Notes: generated from the letters alone by a model not told the origin. 49,223 nt of DNA from STD2-77 sp964503935 (GCA_964503935.1 CAZDCJ010000004.1:1-49223), one strand, 5' to 3'; counted from the first letter of the stretch, positions 30,855 through 39,854 are shown. Program-made: numbers and translations.

Positions 30855-33800
30855 ATGAGCCAAAAAATTCTTAGGACCATGCAGGACGATCTCAAGGAGA
30901 TCAACGATACAAAAAGAGGAAAAGGGCTTTTCAGGAAATCCGAACCGGCAAAAGAAGACGCCGCGGCCATATCGCCACAGCCGCAGACAGGAAGCGTTAA
31001 TGCTCCCGCCCCCAAAACAAAAACACCGGCTCAAACCGTTCCTGCAAAAACCGAGAACGAAAGCTTTTCGAGCCTCAAGAGCGATCTCGAAAAGAAAGGC
31101 TTCACCGTGTCTATGCCTCCTCGCCCGCTCGAGGGCAGAAAGATAGAGGCAGAGAGAGGATTCTTCTCAAAACTCCAGCAATCGATACTCAAGAAGAAAG
31201 GGAACCAGCCGGTACCCCCGATTTTGCGCAATCAAGAAGCCGAAGGGGAAGAGCTCCGGGAGAAGATCGAGGAGAAAAAGCAGGAAATCGAGACTATCCG
31301 GAAAGAAGAAGATAAAGCCAAGACGATACAGCCGAAAAAAGCGATGGACGTTTTCCGGACAAGCGACCTTAAGAAAGACGAAGGATTCGATACCGCCGCC
31401 GCAAGCAAGAATTTCCTGGAAAATCTGAAGAAAGCAGAAACGAAGAAAGCCGCTGCGGACATATTCGACACCAAAGAGAAATCCCGGGGCGAAGCGATAA
31501 GAAAAGAAGAAGTGGCGCGCAAAGAGAAGGAAAGATCGACTGAGGAAGAGAAGAAGCGGCAAGAAGCTGCCCGGAAGGCGAGAGAGGAGAGGATATTGCT
31601 CGAAGAAGAGACGAGACGGGCGGGAGAAGAGGCAAAGAAAGCCGAAGAGGAGCGCATGAGAAAAGAGGCAGAAGAAGCGCTCTTGGAAGAGGCCCGTAAA
31701 GCCGAGGAAGAAAAGAGGAAGCAAGAAGAGATAAGGAAAGCAGAAGAAGCGCTCCTACGCCAAGAAAAAGAAATCGAGGAGAAAACGGCGATGGAAGAGA
31801 CCAAGAAGAATATCCTCGACGAAGTCCGCAAGGAAAGAGACAGGATAAAAGAAGACATCCTCAAACAAATCCATAAGCAGGAAGAAGCGAGGGTTCAGGA
31901 GGTGCAGAAAGCCCAAGAGGAGCTCCGCAAGCAGGAAATCTTGCGAGAAGAGGAAGAAAGGAAAGCCAAAGAGACTCTGAAAGCCCAAGAGGTCAAGATT
32001 TCTAATATCCTCCGGGAGGTATCCAGCTCGCTGAGCATGGGAGAAGTCCAAAATGAGGAAAGCAAGAAGGCCATGGTGGAAGAGATGAAGACCAAGCTCT
32101 TGGAAGAAGCCCGGAAGAACAAGGAGGAGATACTCCTACAGATACATAAGCAGGAAGAAGCCCGGAACAAAGGACTGCAGAGAGCCCAAGAAGAACTCAA
32201 GAAGCAAGAAGCTCTGCGCGCCCAAGAGATCAAGCTGGCTCAGGAAGCCCTCAAGACGGAGGACGCGCGACGGGAGAAAGAAGCGACCCGGCTGAAACAA
32301 TCGATCGAAGTACAGGAAGCCGCGATTGCCGACCTGGTACGCCGCACCGCCAACCCGCTCAAGAAGGAAGAGCTCTTGGAAGAGATGCGGACCAAGATCC
32401 TGGAAGAGGAAAAGCGGAATAACGACGCCATTCTGGAGCAGATCAAGCAGCAGGAAAAGCAGCTTACCGATTTCGTAAAAGAGATCTCGGAAACGCTGCG
32501 CAAAGAAGAAGCGACAGGGAAGAAACAGATAGAGGAAGAGATCATCGCCAAGATAAAAGCGGAAGGCGAAAAGACCAAGCAGGATCTATATTCCCAATTC
32601 AATATGAAAGCGACGCAGAACGAAGAAGATATCCGTAAGCTGAAAGAGACGATCAAAGAGAAGGATACGCAGATATCTAACCTTGTCAAAGGTATAACCG
32701 AGTCCTTGCATGAAGAGGAAGAGAAGACGGAAACCAAAGAAAAGCTCATCGATGAGATGCGGCTGAAGATTGCCGCCCTCGAAGACGAGAAGAAGCAGCA
32801 GGAAAAAGCCTTGGCAAATATCGAGATCGAATCGAAGAAGCAGATAGAAGAAGCTGCCAAGAAAGCCGCTGAGGAAGAAAGGACGCGGCAGGAACAGGTC
32901 AGGAAGACCGCCGAAAAAGAGCGGCTAGAACGAGAAAAGGAGCGACTGCGGCAGGAAGAAGAGAAGCTCCGGCAGGAAGAAGGATTGCTGCAGGAAGAGA
33001 TCCAGCCAGAAGAAGCAAGGGAAACGGAAGAATCCACTCCAGAGGAGGGAACCAGCCAACAGAGCCAGGAAGAAGTCCTCAAGCAGCAGGAAGAGATGAG
33101 AAAAGCTGAAGAGGAACGGATGCAGCAGGAAGAAGCACGTAAGGCGGAAGAAGAGAAACTCCGGCAAGAAGAGGAGAGGAGGCAGGCGGAGGAGGAACGG
33201 ATCAAAGAGGAAGAAGCAAGGGAAACAGCCACCGAAGAGGAGGCGAGGAAAGCCGAGGAAGAAAGGATGCGGCGAGAAGAAGAAGCGCTTAAGAAGCAAC
33301 AGGAAGCCCCGGCTGAAGAAAGCAAAGCTCCGGAACCTGAAGCCAAAGCGGATGCGCAGACAGATACGGCATCCACGTCCGGACCGGCGCCTCAAAAAGA
33401 GACGGATTCCAACGAAGCTTTTTGGAACGCCCTTCGGAAAAGCAGGGAACAGGAAGCAGAAGTAAAGAGCGGCGCAGCTCCCGCGGAAGATAAGCCCATA
33501 GAAGACGATTTCGCCAAGCCCGCAGCTCCGGCAGTCGCATCGTTACCCCAGACCGCCGGAACGACACCGGCCCCGGCAATTCCCCAAACCAGCTCCAAAA
33601 AAGACGAGGATATAAAAGACCTTATCAAACGGGTCTCTCGATCGATGGAAGGACCAAAGGAAGATTCCTCGACAAATCCGGCGCCGAAACCTCCGGAATT
33701 GGTAAAGCCGGATAAAGATCGGGAGCTAAAGGATCTCCTTTCCCGGATGTCCCAGACTATAAAGAAAGAAAAGACATCTCCGATGCCTCCCGCACCAAAG

Positions 33801-35102
33801 CCGGCAGCAAAAGAAGCGGAAGAGGAAGAAGATGATGATGGAGAAGCTGCGCCCCGCCCCCGACCTGAAGAATATCTAAAAAAGAACCTCCATTCTGAAG
33901 CCGACAATGCCGCCAAAGGATATGAAAAGGTGCAAGTCCCGGGAACAGAGAGCAAGGACAAAAGCTACTGGGAGAATATCCATAAGACCATAAGAGAACC
34001 CGCTATCAGCCCGGAACAGCGGCTGATCGGGGGAACCAGTATCGCGCCCTCACCCTATGAAGGCGTCACACCGGACACTCCGGGGGGCAGCACTGACAAC
34101 CTCAAGATGCCAGAAGGCGTAAAGACAGCCCAGCAGAGAATCCAAGAGAGAAGACAGATGGGCTCCTATGTCAATCCCGAGAACCGGCTGATCCACGGAG
34201 GACAGCAATTCTACAGCACAATGCACAAGACGATAAAGCCCGCCACTCGTATGGCAAGCCTGGAAGGACTGGAGAATATCCTCAAAGAGGAACCGATCGA
34301 GCTGAGCCAAGAGGAAGAGAAGAAAAGGCTCAAACAGAATATCGTCTCAAAATATGGCATCAAGCTCTTCAAGTTCCCCTGGCTCCGGGTCATCCTTATT
34401 ACCGTCATCTTCCTGTCGATCATCGGCGGAACGCTCCTGGTAGTCCTGCCCAAGCTAAGGCAGGCGCCGACGGAAGAACTCGAACCGGTAGTCGTAGGGG
34501 AAAGTATCTCGGATATAGACCAGCTTATTTCAGCCGAAGCCTTCGCCAAACAGGGCCAGGTTACTACGCTGAATTACTTCGATGCCAATGTGGAGCCGTG
34601 GAAATCCCACGACAACGGAGAAATCATCCGGCTGAATGTCAACTATAACGATCAGAATCTCATGCTCTCACAGGAAAAAGCCCTGAAAGCCGTACTGGGA
34701 GAAAGCAACGCTTCGAATATCCCCGACGACTTCCTGGATGCGATTTCTTCGGGATACAACATCCTGGTATTCAAGGAGAATGACGCCCTCCGCCTCGCCC
34801 TCGTATTCAAGTACGATCGTTCCAAGGAAGAGAGCTTCAAGGATATCATGCTAGACTGGGAAGCGACGAATACCAAGAGCAAGAAGGTATACACGGTCAT
34901 GAAGAATCTTTTCGTGAACTCCCGCATAATAGAGCCCGATAACCCTACTTTCCAGCCGGCCATGTACAACGGCACCGAGCTCAGGTTCGTCAATCTGCCC
35001 GATTCCGACACTTCGATGGACTACTTCCTCTACGAGGGATATGTGGGCTTCACCAGTTCAAAGGACCACAGTTTCCGGCTGATAGACATGCTCCAAAAAT
35101 AA
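30855..35102 (+). CDS. Giant coiled-coil, single-pass membrane protein with repeated DLVKxxS-type motif
   Basis: I do not recognise a characterised family. The 1415-residue product begins with a linker (1-120), then a very long E/K/R/Q/A-rich coiled coil (about 125-840), a Pro/Ala-rich linker (840-1170), a membrane helix (about 1177-1200, VILITVIFLSIIGGTLLVV) and a C-terminal domain of about 215 residues that should lie outside the cytoplasm. A motif of about 14 residues recurs six times: KISNILREVSSSL (381), AIADLVRRTANPL (490), QLTDFVKEISETL (536), QISNLVKGITESL (606), DIKDLIKRVSRSM (919) and ELKDLLSRMSQTI (957). It lies 5 bp after pnp and ends before a terminator. Confidence 0.75.
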   Translation: MSQKILRTMQDDLKEINDTKRGKGLFRKSEPAKEDAAAISPQPQTGSVNAPAPKTKTPAQTVPAKTENESFSSLKSDLEKKGFTVSMPPRPLEGRKIEAERGFFSKLQQSILKKKGNQPVPPILRNQEAEGEELREKIEEKKQEIETIRKEEDKAKTIQPKKAMDVFRTSDLKKDEGFDTAAASKNFLENLKKAETKKAAADIFDTKEKSRGEAIRKEEVARKEKERSTEEEKKRQEAARKAREERILLEEETRRAGEEAKKAEEERMRKEAEEALLEEARKAEEEKRKQEEIRKAEEALLRQEKEIEEKTAMEETKKNILDEVRKERDRIKEDILKQIHKQEEARVQEVQKAQEELRKQEILREEEERKAKETLKAQEVKISNILREVSSSLSMGEVQNEESKKAMVEEMKTKLLEEARKNKEEILLQIHKQEEARNKGLQRAQEELKKQEALRAQEIKLAQEALKTEDARREKEATRLKQSIEVQEAAIADLVRRTANPLKKEELLEEMRTKILEEEKRNNDAILEQIKQQEKQLTDFVKEISETLRKEEATGKKQIEEEIIAKIKAEGEKTKQDLYSQFNMKATQNEEDIRKLKETIKEKDTQISNLVKGITESLHEEEEKTETKEKLIDEMRLKIAALEDEKKQQEKALANIEIESKKQIEEAAKKAAEEERTRQEQVRKTAEKERLEREKERLRQEEEKLRQEEGLLQEEIQPEEARETEESTPEEGTSQQSQEEVLKQQEEMRKAEEERMQQEEARKAEEEKLRQEEERRQAEEERIKEEEARETATEEEARKAEEERMRREEEALKKQQEAPAEESKAPEPEAKADAQTDTASTSGPAPQKETDSNEAFWNALRKSREQEAEVKSGAAPAEDKPIEDDFAKPAAPAVASLPQTAGTTPAPAIPQTSSKKDEDIKDLIKRVSRSMEGPKEDSSTNPAPKPPELVKPDKDRELKDLLSRMSQTIKKEKTSPMPPAPKPAAKEAEEEEDDDGEAAPRPRPEEYLKKNLHSEADNAAKGYEKVQVPGTESKDKSYWENIHKTIREPAISPEQRLIGGTSIAPSPYEGVTPDTPGGSTDNLKMPEGVKTAQQRIQERRQMGSYVNPENRLIHGGQQFYSTMHKTIKPATRMASLEGLENILKEEPIELSQEEEKKRLKQNIVSKYGIKLFKFPWLRVILITVIFLSIIGGTLLVVLPKLRQAPTEELEPVVVGESISDIDQLISAEAFAKQGQVTTLNYFDANVEPWKSHDNGEIIRLNVNYNDQNLMLSQEKALKAVLGESNASNIPDDFLDAISSGYNILVFKENDALRLALVFKYDRSKEESFKDIMLDWEATNTKSKKVYTVMKNLFVNSRIIEPDNPTFQPAMYNGTELRFVNLPDSDTSMDYFLYEGYVGFTSSKDHSFRLIDMLQK

Positions 35103-35114
35103 GATATTCACAGA

Positions 35115-35143
35115 AAGACCGGCACAGGCCGGTTTTTCTTTTT
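35115..35143 (+). terminator. Intrinsic terminator of the coiled-coil gene
   Basis: GACCGGC-ACAG-GCCGGTTTTTCTTTTT. Confidence 0.88.
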
Positions 35144-35218
35144 GCCCTTTATTTTTTCAGAAATAGTGCTAGAATAAGGGAGTTGGGAGCGGCCTTATGG
35201 CCTTTTTCCTGGATTGAT

Positions 35219-35305
35219 GGAAGGGTGGCTGAGCGGTCGAAAGCGCTGCACTCGAAATGCAGTAGACCTTAACGGGTCTCGCGGGTTCGAATCCCGCCTC
35301 TTCCG
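35219..35305 (+). tRNA. tRNA-Ser, anticodon CGA
   Basis: The acceptor GGAAGGG pairs with CTCTTCC, the anticodon stem is CTGCA/TGCAG with loop CTCGAAA (anticodon CGA, reads UCG), a long variable arm (AGACC...GGTCT) marks a class II tRNA, and the T arm is GCGGG-TTCGAAT-CCCGC, discriminator G. CCA is not encoded, unlike the Ile and Leu tRNAs here. An extended -10 sequence TGCTAGAAT is at 35167-35175. Confidence 0.95.
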
Positions 35306-35427
35306 CCTTCGATAAGTCGAAGCCTTGGCGCAGGCGACCTTTATATATTACGTTTAAACGAACCAAGTAAGACTTATCAAATTTATTAGGGCATACCTAC
35401 GGCGTGACATAAGTCCGCCAAATGAAC

Positions 35428-35460
35428 ATACCACCAGCTACACGCTGGTGGTATCTGTTT
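35428..35460 (+). terminator. Strong hairpin, terminator-like
   Basis: ATACCACCAGC and GCTGGTGGTAT form an 11-bp perfect stem with loop TACAC, followed by CTGTTT. It is the likely end of the tRNA-Ser transcript. Confidence 0.65.
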
Positions 35461-35579
35461 GACAGGCTGAACGCCCGCTACTATATATAATTTTGTGATT
35501 GGTATCGCTGTAATGTGCGCCGTCTGAGATACAAATACTATCTATAATATTATCTTCAGACAATAAGACCTCCTTGATT

Positions 35580-35685
35580 TGTCATACTGAGCTCTTTTCA
35601 GCATCCTCGTCATGCCACACCCGATCTCCGATAGTAAGGATTAAACGTCGTATTTCGAAGATACTGAAACCAGTTCAGGATGACA
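35580..35685. repeat. Inverted repeat, MITE-like (106 bp)
   Basis: TGTCATACTGAGCTCTTTTC at the left matches the inverse of the right end (ACTGAAACCAGTTCAGGATGACA) for about 25 bp. It has the same ends and length as 43491-43597. The interior is noncoding. Confidence 0.7.
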
Positions 35686-35710
35686 CAGGCTTAGGATAGT
35701 TCGGATGAAA

Positions 35711-35748
35711 GATAAGGATAGCCGAGCGAATTCGGTTTTATCCTTATC
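35711..35748. repeat. Hairpin (GATAAGGATA/TATCCTTATC)
   Basis: Ten-base arms flank an inner CCGA/TCGG stem. It stands between tRNA-Ser and the leftward block, with no gene nearby in 35306-35846. Confidence 0.55.
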
Positions 35749-35770
35749 CGAGAGCTATCGCCCTAAACGC

Positions 35771-35800
35771 ACCCACCAGCGTATAACTGGTGGGTTTTGC
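35771..35800 (+). terminator. Terminator-like hairpin
   Basis: ACCCACCAG-CGTATAA-CTGGTGGGTTTT. The stem resembles the hairpin at 35428 (CCACCAG/CTGGTGG). Confidence 0.6.
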
Positions 35801-35813
35801 TTGTAATGAAAAT

Positions 35814-35838
35814 CCGGCTTTCGCCGGTTTTTTATTTT
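35814..35838. terminator. Terminator, mainly for the leftward gene ending at 35847
   Basis: CCGGC-TTTCG-CCGG with a T run on the right and an A-rich left flank that gives a T-rich tail on the minus strand. Confidence 0.65.
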
Positions 35839-35846
35839 ATATTCGA

Positions 35847-36677
35847 TCAATAGCCCGCTTCTTTTATGAGCTCCTCGGCAATCTCTTCATCGTCCTTCCC
35901 TTCCTGCCTCTCTTTCTCAAGCCACTGCCTGAATTCCTTGGAAATCTTATTCTGGACGATCTCGTACTGGAGCGCCATGCCTGCGGCCTTGAGGACGATA
36001 CACGCTCTCTTATCAGAGATCTTTCCGCTTTCTGACAGCAAGATGAGCATCTTGCCGGCGGCGGCTATCCGTTCGGGGTCCTTTTCGGGGTCGGTACTGG
36101 CAAGGATCTCTATTATGACCCTTTTTGCCTTTTCCATGGCAGACACATCCTCTCCGCCCTCTTCTTCTATAGTCCTGACTACATTCTCTATGACAGGCGA
36201 GAGCGTAACCGCCGCCCTGTACATGTCCTCGGTTATTACGCCCTCTTCTTCCAACTCCTTAAGAAATTCTTCGTCTTTCAGGAAACCGGCCAGTTCAGAG
36301 ACTACCGCATCACCAACCGCCTCACTGTCTATGGTTTCTCCAAGCTTGTGATAAAGCTTCTCGGTCACTTCTTTTATCTTAGCCTTGTTCTTCTCGAAGG
36401 ACTTCTCCAAGATTTCCAACTTTTTCTTCTTTTCCTCCTCGTTATCTTCGATATAAGCATCTTTTGCCTTCTCTGCTCCCGCCTCCGCCTCTTCGGCAGC
36501 CTCTATCATCTCTTCAGCCTCCGAGGGCGTACCTTTTTCTTTGATTTCCGCCACCTGCACTTTGCCTTCCTCTTCAAGCTCCTCTACTGCATTTTTCACT
36601 TGAGCGCTTTCCTCCTCGGGATTTTCCAGACCGAAGATCCTTTCCTTCCTATTATCGATATTCTCCTTGCTTTCCAT
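35847..36677 (-). CDS. Acidic helical protein of unknown function
   Basis: The 276-residue soluble protein is strongly acidic in its first 110 residues (many Glu/Lys repeats, likely coiled coil), then has a more globular helical part (about 110-270; DSEAVGDAVVSELAGFLK, RACIVLKAAGMALQYEIV). No signal peptide or membrane segment is visible. I know no family for it. It lies in a leftward two-gene unit with 36719-36913. Confidence 0.7.
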   Translation of the reverse strand: MESKENIDNRKERIFGLENPEEESAQVKNAVEELEEEGKVQVAEIKEKGTPSEAEEMIEAAEEAEAGAEKAKDAYIEDNEEEKKKKLEILEKSFEKNKAKIKEVTEKLYHKLGETIDSEAVGDAVVSELAGFLKDEEFLKELEEEGVITEDMYRAAVTLSPVIENVVRTIEEEGGEDVSAMEKAKRVIIEILASTDPEKDPERIAAAGKMLILLSESGKISDKRACIVLKAAGMALQYEIVQNKISKEFRQWLEKERQEGKDDEEIAEELIKEAGY

Positions 36678-36718
36678 ATTTGCTTTATGAATGATTGATT
36701 ATATGCTTCTACCGGCCG

Positions 36719-36913
36719 CTATTTATCGCCTTCCTGCGACGACTCCATCCTCTGCCGGACTTCGTCCAGTTTCCTTTTGTCTATCCTGCCTAAGATATCC
36801 ACGAACACGCCATTACGTCTATCGGACAGCTCCTTTATCTTCGCCTCGAATCTCCCAAACGCCCCTTGCGCCGGAACGACTTCCCCCATATCGTCATTTT
36901 GTTTCATTCTCAT
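36719..36913 (-). CDS. Small hypothetical protein
   Basis: The 64-residue protein is polar with a helical middle (FGRFEAKIKELSDRRNGVFV) and an Arg/Lys/Glu-rich end. It is short, but it is supported by a near-consensus promoter on its strand (36955-36982), by position 41 bp before the acidic-protein gene in the same direction, and by the lack of a better overlapping frame. Function is unknown. Met at 36907 is an alternative start. Confidence 0.6.
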   Translation of the reverse strand: MRMKQNDDMGEVVPAQGAFGRFEAKIKELSDRRNGVFVDILGRIDKRKLDEVRQRMESSQEGDK

Positions 36914-36929
36914 GCCTTACTCTTATTAA

Positions 36930-36949
36930 GATAAATGCTTATCATTCTC
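36930..36949 (-). promoter_or_regulatory. Fur-box-like site 1
   Basis: On the minus strand GAGAATGATAAGCATTTATC resembles the Fur-family consensus GATAATGATAATCATTATC in about 15 positions. It overlies the predicted transcription start of the leftward unit. Confidence 0.4.
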
Positions 36950-36954
36950 CTTTA

Positions 36955-36982
36955 ATTATAGAGCTTCTACGCTTTTTGACAA
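36955..36982 (-). promoter_or_regulatory. Sigma70 promoter of the acidic-protein unit
   Basis: On the minus strand TTGTCA (36977-36982), a 16-bp spacer and a perfect TATAAT (36955-36960). Confidence 0.75.
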
Positions 36983-36990
36983 ACGATTTC

Positions 36991-37010
36991 CTATAGTAAT
37001 TATCATTCTC
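36991..37010 (-). promoter_or_regulatory. Fur-box-like site 2
   Basis: On the minus strand GAGAATGATAATTACTATAG shares its first 11 bases (GAGAATGATAA) with site 1, 61 bp away, and lies just upstream of the -35 box. Confidence 0.4.
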
Positions 37011-37040
37011 ATAGAGACAAGACATCACCTTGTCTCTATG
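37010..37040. repeat. Perfect 12-bp-arm hairpin
   Basis: CATAGAGACAAG and CTTGTCTCTATG are perfect inverted arms with a 7-base loop. It abuts Fur-like site 2. No T run follows on either strand. Confidence 0.6.
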
Positions 37041-37092
37041 GCATCGCTTTCGAACTTGCCCTTCTTCAACTGTACTGTGGGTTTATAGGACT

Positions 37093-37124
37093 AAAAAACC
37101 GGCTGAAATCAGTCTTCAGCCGGC
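37093..37124 (-). terminator. Terminator of the Cys-rich pilin-fusion gene
   Basis: On the minus strand CCGGCTGAA-GACTGAT-TTCAGCCGG is followed by TTTTTTAG. Confidence 0.88.
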
Positions 37125-37141
37125 TCGAAAGTCCGATTGTC

Positions 37142-38620
37142 CTATTGCCAGTAACCGCCGCGACAGGTAAGAGGACGCGTCCAGCGATAAGCCTTGCCGA
37201 TAGAGCCCTGATCCGCAAGATTACAATATTTGCACTTATCGACGATATCATCCGCATATTTGGCAAGCATGACGCGGTCGGTCCAGGCCTGATCGCAGTC
37301 ACCGTGAGCGATATTGAAGAGATTCCCGGTATTGCACCCCCCTTGATAGTTCCCGTTCAGATCATAATAGAGCGAGCTGAATTCATTCCCTCCGACCACA
37401 GTACCCAGCGGCACCCAATAGACGAAATGCTCATCATCCGCGAATTCCTCTTCATTAGTAACAAGGATGGCACAAGGATAGATATTCCTGTTTTGAAGAT
37501 AATAGTACTTCTTTTCCTGGCCGGTTTCCTCATTCTCCTCAAAAGTGATGTTGAAATCTCCCCAGGTCGGATCGTTGGTCTGGGTCATTTCCCATAGCTC
37601 ATCCGAATGGATGGCCGTATCGGAAGTGAGAGTGTATTCTGGAAGATCCTCCTCGCTTTCCCCATTAGCGCCAGGAAGAGGAGCAGCAGAAGGATCAATC
37701 TCGGAAGAACCGGCGCTAGTAGAGCTACTTATGCTACCATCTTCCTGGTCATATCCGTGCCGCGCATTGATCTTGACTGAGAGGAACTTGTATCCGCAAA
37801 GACCTTTCATCTCACATTCCTCATTGCATCCGCCGCCATCATCCGCCGTCGTCTGCTGCAGGACCACTTCGCGATTTCCTACGGCGCATACGCATTTCCC
37901 CTGATAGTTCGGATCGGTAATGCCGGAAGGAGAGCCGGCCGCGATACAGGAAACCTGCCTTTCCATCGCTCCTACCAGCTGTTCCTCAGTATAGGCAGGC
38001 TCAAGAGTCCCCTCCGCTATCTGCTGGGCAATCGTATCAGCATCTTCATTCCTTTCCTCATTATCCTCGATGAGCACCGTCACTCCTGCCAGATTAGTAT
38101 AGAGATAGCTGCCATCTTCTAGTTTGGCCAAAGTACCTGTCTCGCTTACTATCCAATCCTGACTCCCGGCGATATTCTGATCCTTGCCTGCGACCAAAGC
38201 CGCTCCCGGCTGACGGAGATAAAGGACATCAGGATTGATAGTGCCTACGATCACATAGGAAAGGAGCGCAAGCAGCAGACCAAAAAGGGCATCTTTGATC
38301 GTTTCCTTGGCGCTGGAGACCGCCCCGCCGGAGCCCGCCGCCGTGATATATTTCATGCCTCCGATAATCAGCATCACTACCGCCACGATTCCGACGATAC
38401 TCAGGAGGAAATTATATATCCCCAAAAGGTAGCTGGAGATATCCACTTCTCCGTCTTCGACTCCCGGAATCGTTACCAGCGGCTCATATCCGGCCGGTGC
38501 TCCAGATGAAGTATCTGTTGACGCTTCCGCCGGCATTGCCGATATGAAAGGGCTGCCGATACCTAACAGAAGACCGAGAGAGAGCGATACCACGAGAAAC
38601 TTAATAGCTTTTCTTCCCAT
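37142..38620 (-). CDS. TrbC/VirB2-like membrane domain fused to a Cys-rich ectodomain
   Basis: From ATG 38620 (MGRKAIKFLVVSLSLG) the product has 492 residues. A signal peptide (cleavage plausible near ISAMPAEA, residue 32) is followed by two helices of the pilin type (about 65-87, LLSIVGIVAVVMLIIGG, and 108-127, DALFGLLLALLSYVIVG), with the loop YITAAGSGGAVSSAKETI like that in the tandem pilins. Instead of stopping there, the protein continues for about 360 residues that contain 12 Cys (VSC, KCVC, GCNEEC, LC, YPC, GGC, GDC, KCKYC, TC), an even number suited to disulfides. An earlier in-frame Met would add 54 residues without a signal peptide and is unlikely. The role is probably an adhesin or tip/assembly protein of the pilus-like machine; that is inference. 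Confidence 0.78.
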   Translation of the reverse strand: MGRKAIKFLVVSLSLGLLLGIGSPFISAMPAEASTDTSSGAPAGYEPLVTIPGVEDGEVDISSYLLGIYNFLLSIVGIVAVVMLIIGGMKYITAAGSGGAVSSAKETIKDALFGLLLALLSYVIVGTINPDVLYLRQPGAALVAGKDQNIAGSQDWIVSETGTLAKLEDGSYLYTNLAGVTVLIEDNEERNEDADTIAQQIAEGTLEPAYTEEQLVGAMERQVSCIAAGSPSGITDPNYQGKCVCAVGNREVVLQQTTADDGGGCNEECEMKGLCGYKFLSVKINARHGYDQEDGSISSSTSAGSSEIDPSAAPLPGANGESEEDLPEYTLTSDTAIHSDELWEMTQTNDPTWGDFNITFEENEETGQEKKYYYLQNRNIYPCAILVTNEEEFADDEHFVYWVPLGTVVGGNEFSSLYYDLNGNYQGGCNTGNLFNIAHGDCDQAWTDRVMLAKYADDIVDKCKYCNLADQGSIGKAYRWTRPLTCRGGYWQ

Positions 38621-38714
38621 TTTGATAGGATTAAGATTTATGTACGATCCGATAATGACTTCACTGAGGAACCGGGAGCTCCCGGCTCTGTCACTGCCTT
38701 CATTAAATATAGTC

Positions 38715-39854
38715 CTAGAAACTGCTTGCCGTCCGCCGCATATCCCTCTGCACATACCCGATCTGATCATTGACCTCGGCAAGCTGCCGCTCCGCCTTCT
38801 TGATTTCCTTGAGATAATCCCAATGGTTCCAGGCGTTCATGACGAGGAAAAGAGGGAGAAATCCGAAGAGAGGCGTTCCGTCTATGAAGATGAAGATGAG
38901 TAATCTCATGAGAAGCTTCACAGCCCAGCGCATAAGGAAACTATGAGAGCTGCCAGCCATCATCATCCAGAAGATGTAATTCATTATCCCGATAGCTCCC
39001 GTGAAGTATCCCAAGCCGGGAAGAGCCACCCCCGGAATATCGCAGACATCCTTGATAAGAGCAACCAAGTAGGTACAAGCGATTATCACGAACCCCATCG
39101 CTCCGCCCCTTTCCGCCCGCCGGGCCAATTCCTCCGCGACTCCCGCAAGGACATTAATCGCTTTCTTTCCAGCCGCATACGTCGCCATCTTGAGCATCGC
39201 TTTCTGCTTCAGATTGAGATTCTGGCCGATCGTTCCTTCCAGCTCTTTCTTGGCTTTGTTCTCCATGCCTTTTCGAGTATCACGGATCGCGGATGCCTTG
39301 ATTCCGGCCACAGATCTCTGGGCATCCTGATTATTGGCATGTATCATCTGCGCGACTTGCGCCTTGTGCATCGCCTGGGCATTCTTTTCGGCGGCCTTTT
39401 CCGCGCGCGCCCTGTCTCTTTTGCCCTGCACGGCCGCGCCTTTCTGCGCATCCATCATCGTGCGGAGTTTGGCGACATCCGCATCCTGCTCGCGAGCTAT
39501 ATCCACAGTACCTAACCCCATCTGCGACCACTGCTTTTCCATATAGTCCTCTTCCGCGTTCTTCATCTGCGGCGTTCCCAGCGCGCGAGATTTCAGACCC
39601 TGTGCCAAGGTGCTTCCCTTGTTGGCAACTCCTTCGACAAGCTTTTCAAGAGCTGCATCTTCCACACTTTCCCTCATTCTTTTGATACCCATCCTTTCCC
39701 TGACATTATTATTAATATCAGAGATTCTCTCGCTTTTTCCCGAGGCAGAGCCTTGGTCGCGAAGGAAAGCGCCACGCCGAAAATCATGAGGAGCAGAATT
39801 TCCTGACGCCGTCATCCTGCCTGCCGATGGATTGTCATTTTCATTTCCGATCAT
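38715..39854 (-). CDS. Membrane protein of the T4SS-like locus, unknown
   Basis: The 379-residue product has a polar, Ala/Lys/Arg-rich N-terminal half (about 1-235, helical, e.g. KRDRARAEKAAEKNAQAM) and a C-terminal half with three or four hydrophobic segments (about 250-272, 277-300, 310-345). The topology resembles soluble-domain VirB6-associated proteins, but I do not recognise a family. It lies upstream of the pilin-fusion gene by 94 bp on the same strand. Confidence 0.7.
   Translation of the reverse strand: MIGNENDNPSAGRMTASGNSAPHDFRRGAFLRDQGSASGKSERISDINNNVRERMGIKRMRESVEDAALEKLVEGVANKGSTLAQGLKSRALGTPQMKNAEEDYMEKQWSQMGLGTVDIAREQDADVAKLRTMMDAQKGAAVQGKRDRARAEKAAEKNAQAMHKAQVAQMIHANNQDAQRSVAGIKASAIRDTRKGMENKAKKELEGTIGQNLNLKQKAMLKMATYAAGKKAINVLAGVAEELARRAERGGAMGFVIIACTYLVALIKDVCDIPGVALPGLGYFTGAIGIMNYIFWMMMAGSSHSFLMRWAVKLLMRLLIFIFIDGTPLFGFLPLFLVMNAWNHWDYLKEIKKAERQLAEVNDQIGYVQRDMRRTASSF

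Noticed and set aside
32240..33376. Leftward Ser/Phe-rich open frame opposite the coiled-coil gene
   Set aside because: The Ser/Phe/Leu richness is the complement of Glu/Lys/Arg codons in the coiled coil and does not represent a gene.
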